A DNA stretch of 64,000 nt. Origin: Undaria pinnatifida (Eukaryota; Sar; Phaeophyceae; Laminariales; Alariaceae). The translations under genes and the position numbers were made by a program. The DNA is taken from the NCBI GenBank assembly GCA_012845835.1, contig JABAKD010000001.1, positions 11,987,501 through 12,051,500 of the forward strand, read 5' to 3'. Below are positions 12,955-25,691 of this stretch, piece by piece. The notes under the pieces are model-generated. The model worked only from the letters and a program-made list of their open reading frames with translations. It had not been told where the DNA came from and made no database searches. Each line of letters begins with the position of its first letter. Positions within the stretch are counted from its first letter, which is position 1.

Positions 12955-15900
12955 GGATGATTTTCTTGTGGGCTTCTTTTCGGTGTGTGAAGACGAACGC
13001 CTACGGGCGACCGTTGATTGTATCATCGGAGATAGGGATACATACGCAGGGTACATATGACGCCCGGTACATTATATGGTGCGCGCGACGTGTACGATTC
13101 TGCTGTATCTCTCGTCGACCACATGGTACCTAGCACAGTACCGTATTTATATTTACATGTTGTATTGTGTGTTGTACAGCGCACACTCTTGGCAGACGTT
13201 AGAAGGGATATGCGTTGTGTTTCATCGTGCGTGAGGCGTGCTTGTATTCGACCCGCTTGTATAGTGTATTTGACAACCAAATGCATGCCTGTTACAGTAT
13301 ATGTCCTTTAGTGTGCGCATTGAGTTGTACCATAATTTGGTGGCTGCAGGAAGTCGATGGTAGAACGGATTCAAGTAGTGCAGCACCGTACGCATTTAGA
13401 CATTCAGGATATTCATTGTTGTGTGGTACAGTACGCCGGCGGCAGTATAGCGCCGTTGTTCTGTATGCCTGAAATAAGCGCGGTGTGGGACGTCAACGGC
13501 AGTATGGAAGCGAATACCGGAGTATTGCAAGTCGATTTAACACGGAATGCATAGGTTAAGCGCTGGACATTGCGTCAACGTCAACTTCGACGTCGACGTC
13601 AAGGTCAGAGAAACTAGAGTTTTGGTCACCCAGTAGCAGCACCTTGGTGGCGGCAAGCGGGGCTACCGTTGGGTGTAATGTTTTGTCTGCACTCGCTCAC
13701 TTCACCGCGTGGAAGATTAAAACCGTTCTCAATGTTTTGCCCAACGTAACCCAACGGTGCATTGTGTCGGACTTAACTATACGTAGCAATCGCGACATCA
13801 ACACACGAGGTCTCGGTTGGACCATACTCACACATCCTCCCTAGGCTTGCCACGACTAGCTTACGTAACACTCTTATCGAATGTTTACGATATTGTGGGG
13901 ATATCCCTTGTTCGCGTTGGACCTTCACCACCCTTCGCTCCGAATCACTCGATCCGATATGAGTCCTAGAGCTGCGAGGCTGCTATGCGCAACGAGAGCA
14001 GGGTGAGCTTGTCGTGATTACCACTTGACTTCGCCACTAACTCCATCATTTCTCGGTAAGCTCCACCGTTTCCCACCGCTCCTACAGACTTGCTACAACG
14101 TACGAGGAGAGGGGGGAGTGGCCAGGGAGACCAGAGAAGCATGGCACCAACTCCACCATGTGCGCAACGGTACCACCGTCGGCCCTAACGGACGACCACG
14201 AACCCCAGCCTAGTCCCGTGTCCGCACGCGTACGCTTACAACCTCTATCTGGCCACCATTGTGTCCCTTGGAACAGGCGTCTATCATATTGGCCCATTGC
14301 CATGGCATGCATTCCACCAGTGTACTGTTGGTGTACACTAAACACGGCCCCACTCCGTATCATGTCATGCACGGTGTGCGCCATTCCCGGGTAGGCGGCA
14401 AACGTTTCGTCCGACGTTGCCATCATACCATAGCTCAGAAATATACCAAGCCACCACACCTTCACTTCCATATTCCATAGGGGGGTACTCGTTTGTTGCT
14501 TGCCTTCGTTAGTTGACCATTGACCACGCATCCCGTTCGAGGCGGAGCACCGTTCCTAACCCTAACAGAGACACCTTCAACATTTCGGCGCTCATTACGC
14601 TTCTTCCATATATTACACAGAAACTGTTCGCTTATCCTATCCCTGTCCTGTTTTTCCGTTTGCGACCACCATCTATATCCCTCCATATCCCATGGGGGGT
14701 GAGACCCCACCCCCCCCCCCCATTAAAATAATCCAGAACAACACCGGCAGATGTTTGCGTGGGGTAGTTCTCACCGTCACGTGTTACGCGGGGCCGTAGA
14801 CACGCAATCCGACACGTTCACACAACCCCCTCCCCCCCCCCCCCCGGAACAAATGTTACCTGAGGAGTGCCCCATTTTATACTATTTTCCCCCGAACCTC
14901 CTCCCATGAGCAGCTCTACAACTGACCCTAGCCAAAACCACAAAATATCAAATAATGAAAGTGCAGCCCGATGAAAAATGCCACGACCTAGGCGTGCCGC
15001 TGATTGTGCTTCAACTGAATATGATGATGATGTCATTCCAAACGCTACTGGGTTAAGGAGCGCCATCATATAAACAAAATAGCCCAAAAGGAAAAAATAT
15101 CTATCATACCTCCATGGTGGCACCGATCCCACCCCCCCCCCGACACACATACACGGACACGCTCACACACATGTTGAGAGCGCACCGGACCAACGGGACC
15201 GTGACAGGTAGCCCCACTCCTACATTCCGTCGGATATACTGCAGGGCCGTGAATTTCTGGAATGCATACAAATATATTGTCGCCAGGTTACCTGGTGGTG
15301 AGCGACACATAACGGCAAACTTCGTCAATGCCCAGGTTTTGCGACTGTCTGAATTGCAAAATTTAAACACGTCCGGTAGTTCACCAACCTGCGAGATGTA
15401 CTCCACGACTCGCGGCCAAACTCATACACGCGCCTAGTCGACCTCGCCTCTGCAATTGTCGGCTTCTTTCCATCTTTACCGGCCGCAGTTCGAACAGCAC
15501 CTCTAACTCGTAGGTCGGGTGGTTTTACAGTATTCCTGAACCGGCATCTGCCTATTCCCTGCCCTGCATTTCAGTCATCAGGTTGACCCGCCGTCCCCCC
15601 TTTTTGTAAGGCGATTGGAGGAGCTCCTCGGCTAGTAGCGAAACCACCACCGTTGCCACGTGCGGTTGCCGTATCCCTTCTCCCTTTAATTATCGCACTG
15701 CTCCCACCACCGGTCGTCGTCTTCGTGCTCGTCCAGGCCGTGCTATCCCACCATTTCTTATTGCCGATAGCGTCTCATCGCACGAATGGACGCGGGAGTT
15801 CGAGTGAATCAGACGACGGAAGGGGGAGCGAGGGGTGAATACCACGTTCCAAGGGGAAAGGAGTAAGGGGGGGAGGGGGGGGGTCCCCCCGCCCCCCCGT

Positions 15901-16770
15901 AACGTTTATGGTGGCGTGTTCTCCACACGAGCGACCAATGCGAAAACATAGAAGAACCCGACAAAAATAAGACCGGGTAAAGCGACGTAGCAGTGTCTCG
16001 TCTTCACTCGTACAACAAAATATTGTGATTGTGATGGTTACCTTCAGTCAGGTGCTGTCCTGTCCCAAATGTGCTTATAAGACGGTCCGAATATATCCCA
16101 CGATACTGTGTGTCCCATAGCAGGGGGAATCCCCCCTCGTACAACACTGATTCGGGAAACAGGGGCAGCAGGAGGGTATTTTCATCACAAGGTACTGTGT
16201 ACGATGTGCTCGGCTTCGTTATATTCCGTATCAATACGCTTCTTCGCTTGTTTAGCTTGCTCGATTGGGATCCATTCTTGTCGTCCACTCAAATATGTTC
16301 CCTCAGCAGTCGTCGTTAAAACGGGAGGCTCCTCTGTGCTGGTTCGGTGAAGGTGCCGAACTGTTTGTGTTACAAATCAACAGTGTGTAACCAAGGCCCA
16401 CTAACCGAAAAAAGGCTCGTAGATTATTTAGTACTACGATGTACGCTGTGGTCTTTTTCACAAGATGATGTGACGACTTCGCTCATCTTTACCCACGGAA
16501 CATTCAGGGGTCGACATTGGGTCCACCCGAATGACAGCGTGTCCAGTGGACCAAAAATACATGAATACGTGCATTGGTTACCGTTGAAGCCGGGCATACC
16601 GCCTAGGCATGGGTGCTGTGGACTTGGCACGGTCATCGGTGCTGATTGATGTCGGTGCCGACCAATAATGAAATCAACAGAACCTCCCAGGTTCAGCATT
16701 CAAAACGAGCCTCGTAACCGGATGAAATACAGTATATCGGTGGGGGTCTCTGTATCGTCTGGAGGCTACC
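12955..16770. other. No recognised gene; C- and G-tracts
   Basis: Many short frames occur but none carries a motif I know. The longest is 14082-14531 on the minus strand (149 codons, unrecognised). Poly-C or poly-G tracts sit at about 14706-14720, 14825-14844, 15131-15140 and 15866-15898. The last is G-runs followed directly by C-runs and could fold on itself. Confidence 0.3.
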
Positions 16771-17880
16771 CCTACTATCGTGCACATCCACATAACGCCC
16801 GGAGAGAAAACGGCTGTTGTCAGCGGCGCAAGAGTATTTTCGCTGCTGGGTTTACGCCGCTATCGCGAACGGCTCTACATTCGCTAACGAATGCGAGCAT
16901 GACAAATTATTTAGGGCGGTGAATATCGCTGACAAAAATAAACGTGAGGAACACTTCCGCCGTTTATTTATATAGGGCAGACGCCCGGAGGCGACGGCAT
17001 CAGAGGCCTCAAACGCGCGCTCCCTGCCGTAGGCATGGTCGGGAGTGACCCAGGATACCCCCCACCGACAACACATGTGGCACCACCAGGCATGTTTAGG
17101 CGTAGTACGATGGGTAAAACCGTCCTCAGTATGCAACGTCTACCGCCTTTGAGCGTCGTGGACTTGGTAGTCTCCCCAGTTCCGATGCATGACCGCATCG
17201 CACTGTTTCCCTGTCAGACCGACGGCAGAACCTTAACAGGCTTCTTGCTTTTACTCGAAAACGAGTTAATGCTGCTTGTTCCAGTATTGTTTAGAAACGG
17301 GCACACGGATGGATATATATATATATATATATATATTGCACTACATGTTACATAACACCTGCAGAGTACCGGACATCACCCCGCTAGTTGGTATAGTATC
17401 GATGCTGGTACTACAGAGGGTTCTAGATGTGCAAAGCGATTTGAACCGTAGTGCACCGGCAAAAGCGATTATTCGACCAGCAATAGGGAGCCCCGCTATC
17501 TATGTCGTGGACAACGAGTCCTCATAGTTTCCTGCGGTCGTGATACCACGAACGATCTACAGCAGTGCGATAGTTGGAGCATCCATGGTACGTGGCATGG
17601 CACTACCCATCGCTATCGATGGGACCAGCTGTGGATTCCCGCCGTTTCACGTGCTATTGGGATGGTGTATGGCTACAACATGAACAACTCCACGGTTTAC
17701 CACGGATCTCATCGTGAGGCACGCCACAGGGAACCCATGGGCATCCGCATGGTTTACCCTGTTATCTTCCAAGGCGTACCCTACGGCGCCAGCCGTGGTG
17801 TGCATGATGTCATCATACTGGACGACGGCAGACGCAATGGCCATAATGACTGGACGGCCTGCTGAGGAAGAAAACAAAGG
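16770..17880 (-). repeat. Dispersed repeat family F, copy 2
   Basis: Its minus strand follows 5540-6660 over about 1.1 kb. The strongest blocks are 17060-17290 (aligned with 6170-6400) and 17600-17860 (aligned with 5600-5840). A (TA)n run at 17312-17335 lies inside this copy and is absent from copy 1. The plus-strand frame at 17035-17355 corresponds to the minus-strand frame of copy 1 at 6143-6340. Confidence 0.75.
17312..17335. repeat. (TA)n microsatellite
   Basis: A dozen TA dinucleotides follow ggatgga within family F copy 2. Confidence 0.9.
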
Positions 17881-18002
17881 GGAAAACAAAGGGGAGTTTC
17901 GCGTGTGCACATGCCGAGTGGTTTCCCGGAAGAAGTAGAACCGTCCCCACAGACCGTAGCAGTTTTAGAACGTTCTCAACACAAGCGGCGTGGTACGAGG
18001 CC

Positions 18003-19510
18003 ATGAGGAGTGAGTTAAACGGCCAAACAACGATCGGCACGTACGATGCCGCGACACTGCCGCGAGGGCGGAAACCTGGTGCAAAGTGGGTGTTGTCCTA
18101 TAAGACTGACAACGATGGCCTGCTAGTGAAACCAAAAGCTAGACTTGTGGCTAAAGGTTTTAGCCAGGTTCAAGATGTAGATTACTCCCGAACGTTTGCG
18201 CCAAATCTACCGTCAGCATCAACTACAATTCTGGCGGTTGTTGCAACTGAACATGGTCTGAAGATTTGTCATTTAGACGTCGGGCAAGCTTTCGTTTGCG
18301 CGAAATTCGGCCCCGAGATGTACATGAAACTACCCGATGGGTGTGGTGACATTTCAGAAAAGATTGTTCGCCTCAACAGATCACTCTATGGTCTGAAGCA
18401 GAGTGGGCGGCGGTGGGCCGGATTACTTGTAGAGACCGTCGTAAAGTACGGTATGGAGCGGCGTAGGACTGATCCTTGTGTTTTTCGCATGGCTGTGAAA
18501 GGCAAGGTAAAAATGATGATGGCCGTTCATGTAGATGAAATTGTGATTATAGGACCGGGCGAACCATGCAGAGACTTTCATGCTGGGTAAAATACTAATT
18601 TCCTATGAATAACCTCGGAGAACTGAATTGGCACACTGGTCGTGATTTCAAACGCAACTGAGAATTGGGCACGTTAGAGATCACGCAGAAATCTTTCGTT
18701 GAAAGCAGGCTGAACTGTTTCGGGGCGAACTTGTCCTCTGACTTCCTCGCGACCCCTGACATTGAACTACGTCCAAGAGAAGCCGCACAGGGAGGCTGTG
18801 GGCAGTCTAGTGCGGCTGTCGAACATGACGTGGCCAGACATCTCGAACGCGGTACGTGCTGTGGCGCGCTATTCTCACAACCCCACCAAAAAGCACTATA
18901 TTGCAGTTCTGAAGATCGTGGCTCACCTCCACGGGACAAGAGGTGTAGGATTGGCTTTGGTAAGGGGTTTGGGATTGGATTTGACGGTGTATAGCGATGA
19001 CGACTACGCCGATAAATCTAGTGGCAGGCGTTCGGTGTCGGGGACGGTCATTGCCTTTCGGGGTGCTGCCGCCAGTCCATTCCCGGTAAACAACCGTCAC
19101 CGCCAGCCAAACAAAAACAAACAGCGAGGGTAAGCAGCACGCAGAGGTGTGTTACGTTGTCTACAGCAGAAGCAGAGTATGTAGCCCTGGGTGGAGGGGT
19201 GAAGGAGTCTTTGTTTCCGGGGGCAGTGTTATCGTAATGACGAGAGATTGGCGGATCGTGTGTCCGGGTTTTTTGATGATAATCAGGGGGGCATGGCGTT
19301 GGCTGAGAATCCTCTTCGTTCTTCTCGGAGCAAACACGTTGACGTGCGTTTCCATTTCTTTGGGGAGCCACTTCGTGCGAAGAAAATTGGCATTCAGTTT
19401 GTGGCGTTGGAAGAGCAGCACGCGATATTTTTACGAAATCCCATGCTGTGACCCCTGTCAAATCTCACCGTACGTTTTTGTTGAACCTACCGTTGGAGCA
19501 TGAGCAAGGG
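18003..19510 (+). pseudogene. Ty1/copia pol remnant (reverse transcriptase and RNase H)
   Basis: The first block, 18003-18590, is a 195-codon open frame with copia reverse transcriptase hallmarks in order: KARLVAKGFSQVQDVDYSRT, then CHLDVGQAF (first catalytic Asp), then MKLPDG and LNRSLYGLKQSGR, then AVHVDEIVI at the position of the family's VDD motif. The second Asp of that motif is Glu here. After a stop the reading continues in other frames: TLEITQKSFVES (about 18670), AVGSLVRLSNMTWPDISNAV (18790), an RNase H block YSDDDYADKSSGRRSVSG (about 18990), STAEAEYVALGGGVKE (about 19160), and DDNQGGMALAENPLRSSRSKHVDVRFHF (split; 19265-19345). At least three frame changes and several stops make it non-functional. 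Gag, protease and integrase are not visible upstream, and no LTR pair was found. Confidence 0.93.
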
Positions 19511-20840
19511 GTGTGAGCATTATTCGAGGAATACCATGTTTGAGTCATGCGAGGAATTATTTTTCAGGCCGCCACGCCATTCTACTTGAGGGGCATAGGT
19601 GAGTAGGGCGCTATTTGGCATTTTTGTTTCTGGCCGTGGTCATCGTTTTTGAATGCGGCCATTGTTACAATTGGAATGGTTTGAATTATGTGAGTTATAC
19701 CGAGGGTTTTGATCCGGTAGCCGGTTTCCTCATGAGGGACTGCCATTAGCTGTTCTTTGGTCCTGGCGTGTTGTTTTGGATGCCCGGTCGGTCTCGTCAC
19801 TGCTGTGAAGAGCCAGGGAGGGTGTTACTTTGGATCGTCACAGCAGCGACGGGTGCAAGAGTTGTAGAAGGCTGCGTATATGTTCGCAGGCGTTTTTTAT
19901 GCCATTTTGTCATGCTCACGGGAGAAGAACTCGAGCACTCCGCTCTCCGCTCTCTGCTCCATCCCTCCTTCTGTCCTCTAATACAACGACTTTGAAAAAC
20001 TCGTCAGACCGCGTGGCGGTCAGGACATCCAGGCTCAAACTCTACGAACAAAGAACAAGCGTTGCCGTGAGAGAGCCACCAAGTACAAGTTTTTAGGTTT
20101 TTGTTGTTCCGTTGTAATGCTGTTGTTCTTTGAGTCACTTTGTTACTAAAGCCACCAACAACAAATGGGGAATTTTTCCAGGCACCGCTGACGCTCAGTC
20201 CTGTGACGGGTCCTGTCTAGACGTAATGTTATTCTCTTAGTCAGAAACGTATTGAAGTGTGACTAACGTGACCAAACACAGCCGTCACTCGGCGAGTTGG
20301 CCTAGCTATCCGGTCCCGCGGATTTTTGGGGCGGTAGGCTGTTTGCGTTTGCGAGATAGGAAGCACTTCCTGGCGGGATCAACGTATGGGCGTAGACCTA
20401 ACCCAATTCCTAACCATAGCCCTAATCTTAACCCCTAACCCTGACGCCATCCCCGACCCAAAACGGGCCAGAAACGGGCCAGAAACGCGGCCCCACCGCT
20501 TTTCGGTCTTTCCTTTTTAATTCCGATCTGCAGACCACCGAATGATCCTTGGCTAATGAGAGGGAGTAGAACTACCCTCAACGATCCGCGCCGCCAAATT
20601 GTCAGGTTCACTTCTCTCTGCAGCCACTTCAACAGCGTGTTCTGCGCTGCTGCTGCTTGTGTGTGTGGTCTGTTAAACCACTTGTTCCACCCATCGACAT
20701 ACAACTCATCTGGTATCCTTGCCAATTCGTCACATCCTAGAGAGAGATCAAACAATGTCTGTAGTCACAAACTTTGAGACAGAAACATACCTAGTACAAC
20801 GCAAGTACTACAACAGGATACCGGGCACATGCTGTCTAGT
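19511..20840. other. No recognised gene; telomere-like stretch
   Basis: No coding signal was found. Positions 20396-20443 are a degenerate run of ctaacc/cctaa words (for example cttaacccctaaccctgac), resembling CCCTAA telomere repeats. Confidence 0.3.
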
Positions 20841-22263
20841 CTATACATGTATATTCATGTGCCGTACGGGTTGTTTTCCTAAAACACGGCGGCGGGGCTC
20901 TTGGTACTTTCGAGGCGCCAGTTTGTGCCCACAATCCATCATGGACATGTGTTTGCGACACGCATTTTGGTTATTGTTTCTTCCTGAGCGAATCGTCAGG
21001 TATACACATAAACGAGCAAGCACAACACACAACTTCCAGGGCATAAATACACAAACATAAAAGAAAGAAGAAAAAATTAAGGAAAAAAGAACCAAGAAAA
21101 GAGGGCTGAAGACGAACGGAAAGATGAACGAAAGAAAAAATAAAGAAAAGGAACGCAAGGAGGTAGGGAATTGGTACCCAGGAAGCGAAACTGAATTGAA
21201 AATAAAACAGAAAATCGCAATGTCGGCCGTCGCATACCCCTCCAGCGAGAGGGATGAGACAGGCAACACAACCACCAAAAAAAACGAAATAACCAAAAAA
21301 AAGAACGACAGACACGCACCTCTGACAGGGAACGAGCTCCCAACGAACACAAAAAAAAGTCGGATTCGAGCCAGTCGCAACAGGTTGCAGTTGCGTATGC
21401 CGGTCCTACCCGCTAGTCGGCCTGGGGACATGCTACCGTGTCTTCCGCCTCCTTCCTGCTCTCTTTCTTCGACCGTTGTCTCCCCCGCGCACGCCGTGTG
21501 CCTTGAGCACGATGCGGCCCCGAAACGTGGCGTCCCGAGCTCTTCTTGTCCACCTGCTCGAGCCACCTGGACATGAACCGTTCGGCTGCTTCCACGAGCC
21601 CCCGGTACCACTTGCCCGCGGTCGTTGCTTAAGCACGTTCTCCGTCTTCTTTTCTGAAACGGTAAGGCCTGTTGCTTCGAAGACGGTAACAACAACTTTA
21701 TCATCCTAGTATGCCCCTGCGGTGACTTCGAGACAATACCTGCGTCGACGGCGTATAGTCTGCGCCACACGGCTCTTCGCGTGCGTGCAAACGGTTTATC
21801 GTCTCCGCTCGTCCCCGTCTCATCGAAGTAAACCAGGTTTCTTTATCTTTGTCGTCGCCGAAGCAAACGAGGACGACGCACATCGCAGCGGCGAAGAACG
21901 TGCTGAACAGCAAAGGTGATAGGACGCGCCACTGCCGCAGCCCCCGCGTGGTATCTAACCGTATCGAGTGCTCGCCGCCGTCAGTACACACGCGAACCAG
22001 CAGCCGTCGTAAAACTGGCGGGCGATTTGATAGTACAGTTCCTGGTAAACCAAAGCGTGCGAGCAACTCCCAAAGTAGCTCTCGGTCGACAGAAGCATAG
22101 GCTTTCTGTAGGTCGATGAAGCACACATACAAGGGGAAAACCCTCCTTCGTCCAAGCCCTTACAACAGTTGGCGCGCGACGAACAGCATGTCGACTGTTG
22201 GTTGTGCCGAACCCATGTCGCACTGTTCTTCAGGGGGGACTGATGCTTTTCAATTGGGCACAC
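20841..22263 (-). pseudogene. LINE-type reverse transcriptase remnant
   Basis: On the minus strand the 143-codon frame 21701-22132 contains CFIDLQKAYASVDRELLWEL, which is the reverse transcriptase block with the first catalytic Asp. It is followed by RGLRQWRVLSPLLFSTFFAA, matching the non-LTR GLRQGxxLSPxLF block with Gly replaced by Trp. The next block is in another frame (20841-21770): LYAVDAGIVSKSPQG, corresponding to the YADD motif but with one Asp changed to Val. The upstream part, near 22140-22230, is recognisable only in a third frame. Two frame changes plus a lost catalytic Asp mean a dead copy. The first half of ORF2 (endonuclease) is not seen. The long C-terminal reading below about 21350 is low-complexity and probably not part of the protein. 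Confidence 0.88.
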
Positions 22264-22740
22264 CCCGATTACCCCCTACATATCGTCGATAATGGGTTGA
22301 TCTTGAAGCGATAGTGCGACAGGTTGTTCGGCAGAAAACCGATGACGGTGGGATCAAGCGTCAGCGGTGTTGTGTGCAGGGGTGATAATAGAACACCGCC
22401 CATCGCTCACGAAAGCGCACCATATCCCGCAACAGCGTGCCATCTCAGTCCCCGACCAACCCCTCACTCCTTGCTGTTGAATCTCCGAAACCCACCGTGC
22501 CTTTCAAGAGCGTATGTATGTAAAACCCGTTGTTCGTTGTCGGCTTGTTTTCTCCACAGTCCAGCAATATACTCCGAGTATTCTTTAGCTATTTCAATGT
22601 TCCCCGTGGTATATCGCCTGCCTCAAGATTGTTCAAGTCGTCCCTACGCGAGTTAAGCGAGGGTGCGCGTGCGAAAGAGCTGTCGCCCATTCCCACGCGG
22701 GGCTCTTGTTAGTTTTTAGGTGGCCACGGCTTCAGCCTAC
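22264..22740. other. No recognised gene
   Basis: Short frames only; no motif or repeat identified. Confidence 0.25.
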
Positions 22741-23890
22741 TCGCACCAGCCCAGCTCGAGGTGACAGCGTGGCGCAGCTGGCACCTCTACTACTACTGCA
22801 TCGAGGATGACCGTGGTTGAAACGTCAGTCACAATATCCGATGTGCTGTTGGGCTGGGTAGGTTAATCGAGAGTGGAAACGACTCTCGCAACTACTCGCT
22901 GAAAACATTCCCGAACGCTCTAAAAAAGGCATAGACTAAAGGCCGAACTGTCAGCCTTGCGGGGAACTTACTCCCTTGTCCGCTGGGTACAAAGTAAACG
23001 CTGATGCGAGCCATAGCGCACACAATGTTGTGTTCTTGGTCCGCTTTGGCGGTAGACGGGAGCTGTGATTGGACATTAACACCATATACTCTACATCGAC
23101 GGGCTTGGCCAGTTGGGATGCTGTCGATACGCTTACCGTCGTTAGGGCTGGTACCGTTGTGCGTATGCGATACTTGACCCTCAAATGCGGTGCAAAAACG
23201 TGTTCGTGAGCTCGAGCTTGCAATTAGTAGCAAAGAACAGAAGTTCTTCACCATTATTGGTTGCGTCGTCAGCTCCCATGTGGTCCAAGCACGCTCCCGT
23301 CATCACCGCTGCACCCTCCCACTTTCCCCTCAATCAGCGCTCTAGAGTCCGTCAGTGCAAACAAGCGCTGCTTTGTCGGGACGTGCTCAACGAAATCCCT
23401 TATTTTTATGTACTCGAATAGCTGATAGCACGAAAACGTGCTGTATTCTCTATATGTGATTGGATTCACAATTTTTCCGCACTTATGAACGTTTCACAGC
23501 AATTCCTGTACTCGTACGTAGTTCTTTTGCGTATGCAGTGTTGCGAGGGGGGGTATTACTCAGTACATTTCCGTGCCTTTGTACCTGCCGCATTAGCATA
23601 ATACCCCTCTGGTACAGTACAAAACCTGGTATGAGGTACGGAGCCAACTCACGTAGAAGCCAAAGCATGTGCGCAATGTCTACATCGCGATGCGGTACAT
23701 TCATTACCCGTACATGTAAGATCCCGAAACACAGAAGTCCACGTGAATGGTGGTCCGTCCCAAACAAAATTGCACGAATCACGTGCGTACGGTCGATGAG
23801 CCACTCTAAACCTGGTAGCTACGGTATGCGCCAGTACCCGCCGCGTCGTTTTTTTTTGTGCCATTTCCGCCCGTCACAGCCCTAGATTTC
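22741..23890 (-). pseudogene. Unidentified decayed coding region
   Basis: The minus strand reads like protein in three adjoining blocks. 23483-23890: with one stop, containing GLEWLIDRTHVIRAILFG and a clean 99-codon piece with LAPYLIPGFVLYQRGIMLMR. 23269-23469: YSTFSCYQLFEYIKIRDFVE then LFALTDSRALIEGKVGG. 22892-23254: FEGQVSHTHNGTSPNDGKRI, then YGVNVQSQLPS and ARISVYFVPSGQGSKFPA. Order and strand fit one gene of about 350 codons that has lost its frame. No family is recognised. A transposon-encoded structural protein is one possibility, and a decayed host gene another. Confidence 0.35.
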
Positions 23891-25690
23891 CGTCGTTCTT
23901 AGGCGTATTTGCTCGAAACCTGTTCCACACCCAGTGGTCGGCATCGGAGAAAAACTCCCTGCAAATCTCGGCACGGACGACCAGTATGGACGCATGCTAC
24001 GGCAGGGCTTCTCACTTAAAAACGTTTAGACCTCGCCCAAAAGCTGATTGAAAATAAATGGAATTGCGACGCGTTTAACAATCCCATGGCCAAGGTACAG
24101 CTCATAATATCACGTAGCAATCACAACGATATCGTGCGTTCGCCTGTGACCCCCTACCACCCGCTAGATCCGCCTGAAAATGGCCTAGGGCGTCCCGGAA
24201 TTCCGCTTGCGTAGCCTCTCGTCTCGTGTTACCGGCTGCGCAGCTAACGTCTGCCGGACAACGAATAACTGCCAGTGCCGCTCCCTTCCTAAGGGCTCCC
24301 ACGGCACATCGCATCCGGACAACGTGGGGCCTTCTCCCGCATCCACAAAGCATCGCCCGATGCCGGCGCTGGAACGCTAGACGGCATACCCTTCACACCA
24401 CGCCCACCCGAGGAAGGCGCCCGGGCGTGTCTCGCTCCCAGACCCCCGCCCGAGCCCCCTGGAAGATCCTCCGGCTGGTTAGACATCCTGTGGTAGGGTA
24501 GACCCGCTGCCGTTTCCTTGTGGCCTCAGATCGTCTCTGACTCTCAGTTCTTTCTTCTGTCCCCCGTTCAGTCGGTTCGCATTCTGTCGGGTTCTGCGTC
24601 TCCGCCACCACCGCCGCAAACTGCTAAAGGTAACGTCAACACCCCCCCGCCGCCGCATTCCAACCTCCGTTCTAACACGGGGAGTCTGGTCCACCCCTGT
24701 GGCCAGGAATAACGGGGGGAACGAAGAAAGTGGGATGCTCCTCACTTCGCTCAACATGAGCTCCAAGGCGTTGTGAACGACGGTCGTCGCATAACTAGTC
24801 GGCTCCGACCCAGGGATTCCCCTATGTAGGAAGTCGGAAATCGGCGAACCAACGAGCGCCCCATACCGCCGCCGATTATTACGGTGTTGGAGACTACGAA
24901 GGCTATATGTCCACAGACCTACTGGCGAAAGGCAAACCAAGCGCGAACTAAGCCTTACTACGAGCGAAGCGAGTTTCTAATTTACCGCGGCGCCGAAAAG
25001 ATATGGGGGTCATGTCCATCCTTGCGTGCCCGTCCGATGATCGGAATCCACCCAAAAGCACTAAACGAGGATGGTCGGGTGCTTTTATTCGAACAAATCA
25101 TCCTCGGGAATAACAGCGGCAGCAATTACTTGCAGTAGCAGATGGTGTCATGGAAACGCTTACCGCCAACGAAAACAATTCACGACAGTGATAAATACCC
25201 ACCAGCGCGAGTTCTTAGCGAAAGCTACAGTATGTTAACACCATACACCCCCCACGGCTGGATCAAGCAGCCCTCTCGCAAGCTCCACCGGGTGGGGAGG
25301 TCGGTTGCACACCGGCCACTGCGAGTTGCGCGTAATATAGGGCATTGGCGGATGGCATGCCCGCTCATGAGGCATTAGGGCCAGCTCCACCATGCATCGG
25401 GGGCTTGCACAGACCCTAGTCCTTGGGCGCACGAAAAGGAGAACCCGTATGTACGGAGTTGTCCTCCAACTCTCCGTCAGAGCCAGCAAGAGCCCGATCG
25501 CAGAAGGTGCACTGCGAAGGGAAGCAGGGAAAGAGAGCCCCGCTTCATACGCAGTGACCCCTCAAACTGTTTTGTCGTGCGATTTTCGACGACGACATTG
25601 ATTCAGTATAGGTTCACCAATACTGCAGATTTTTGCAGATTTTAGTAAGATTGCCAGGCTTGCTTATGGGAGGGCGGCGCTGAAACAGTT
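23891..25690. other. No recognised gene
   Basis: A GC-rich stretch with short and medium frames (up to 153 codons at 24479-24940 on the minus strand) but no domain, repeat or splice pattern that I can support. Confidence 0.3.
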
Positions 25691-25691
25691 C

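Noticed and set aside
20841-21350. Membrane protein (long Phe/Val/Leu-rich minus-strand frame)
   Set aside because: Reverse complement of an A-rich, lysine-like tract (aaagaaaa...), so the hydrophobic reading is compositional.
21358-21440. tRNA-like sequence on the minus strand beside the LINE
   Set aside because: A ggctcgaatcc B-box-like word is present, but the stems do not pair and no second copy was found.
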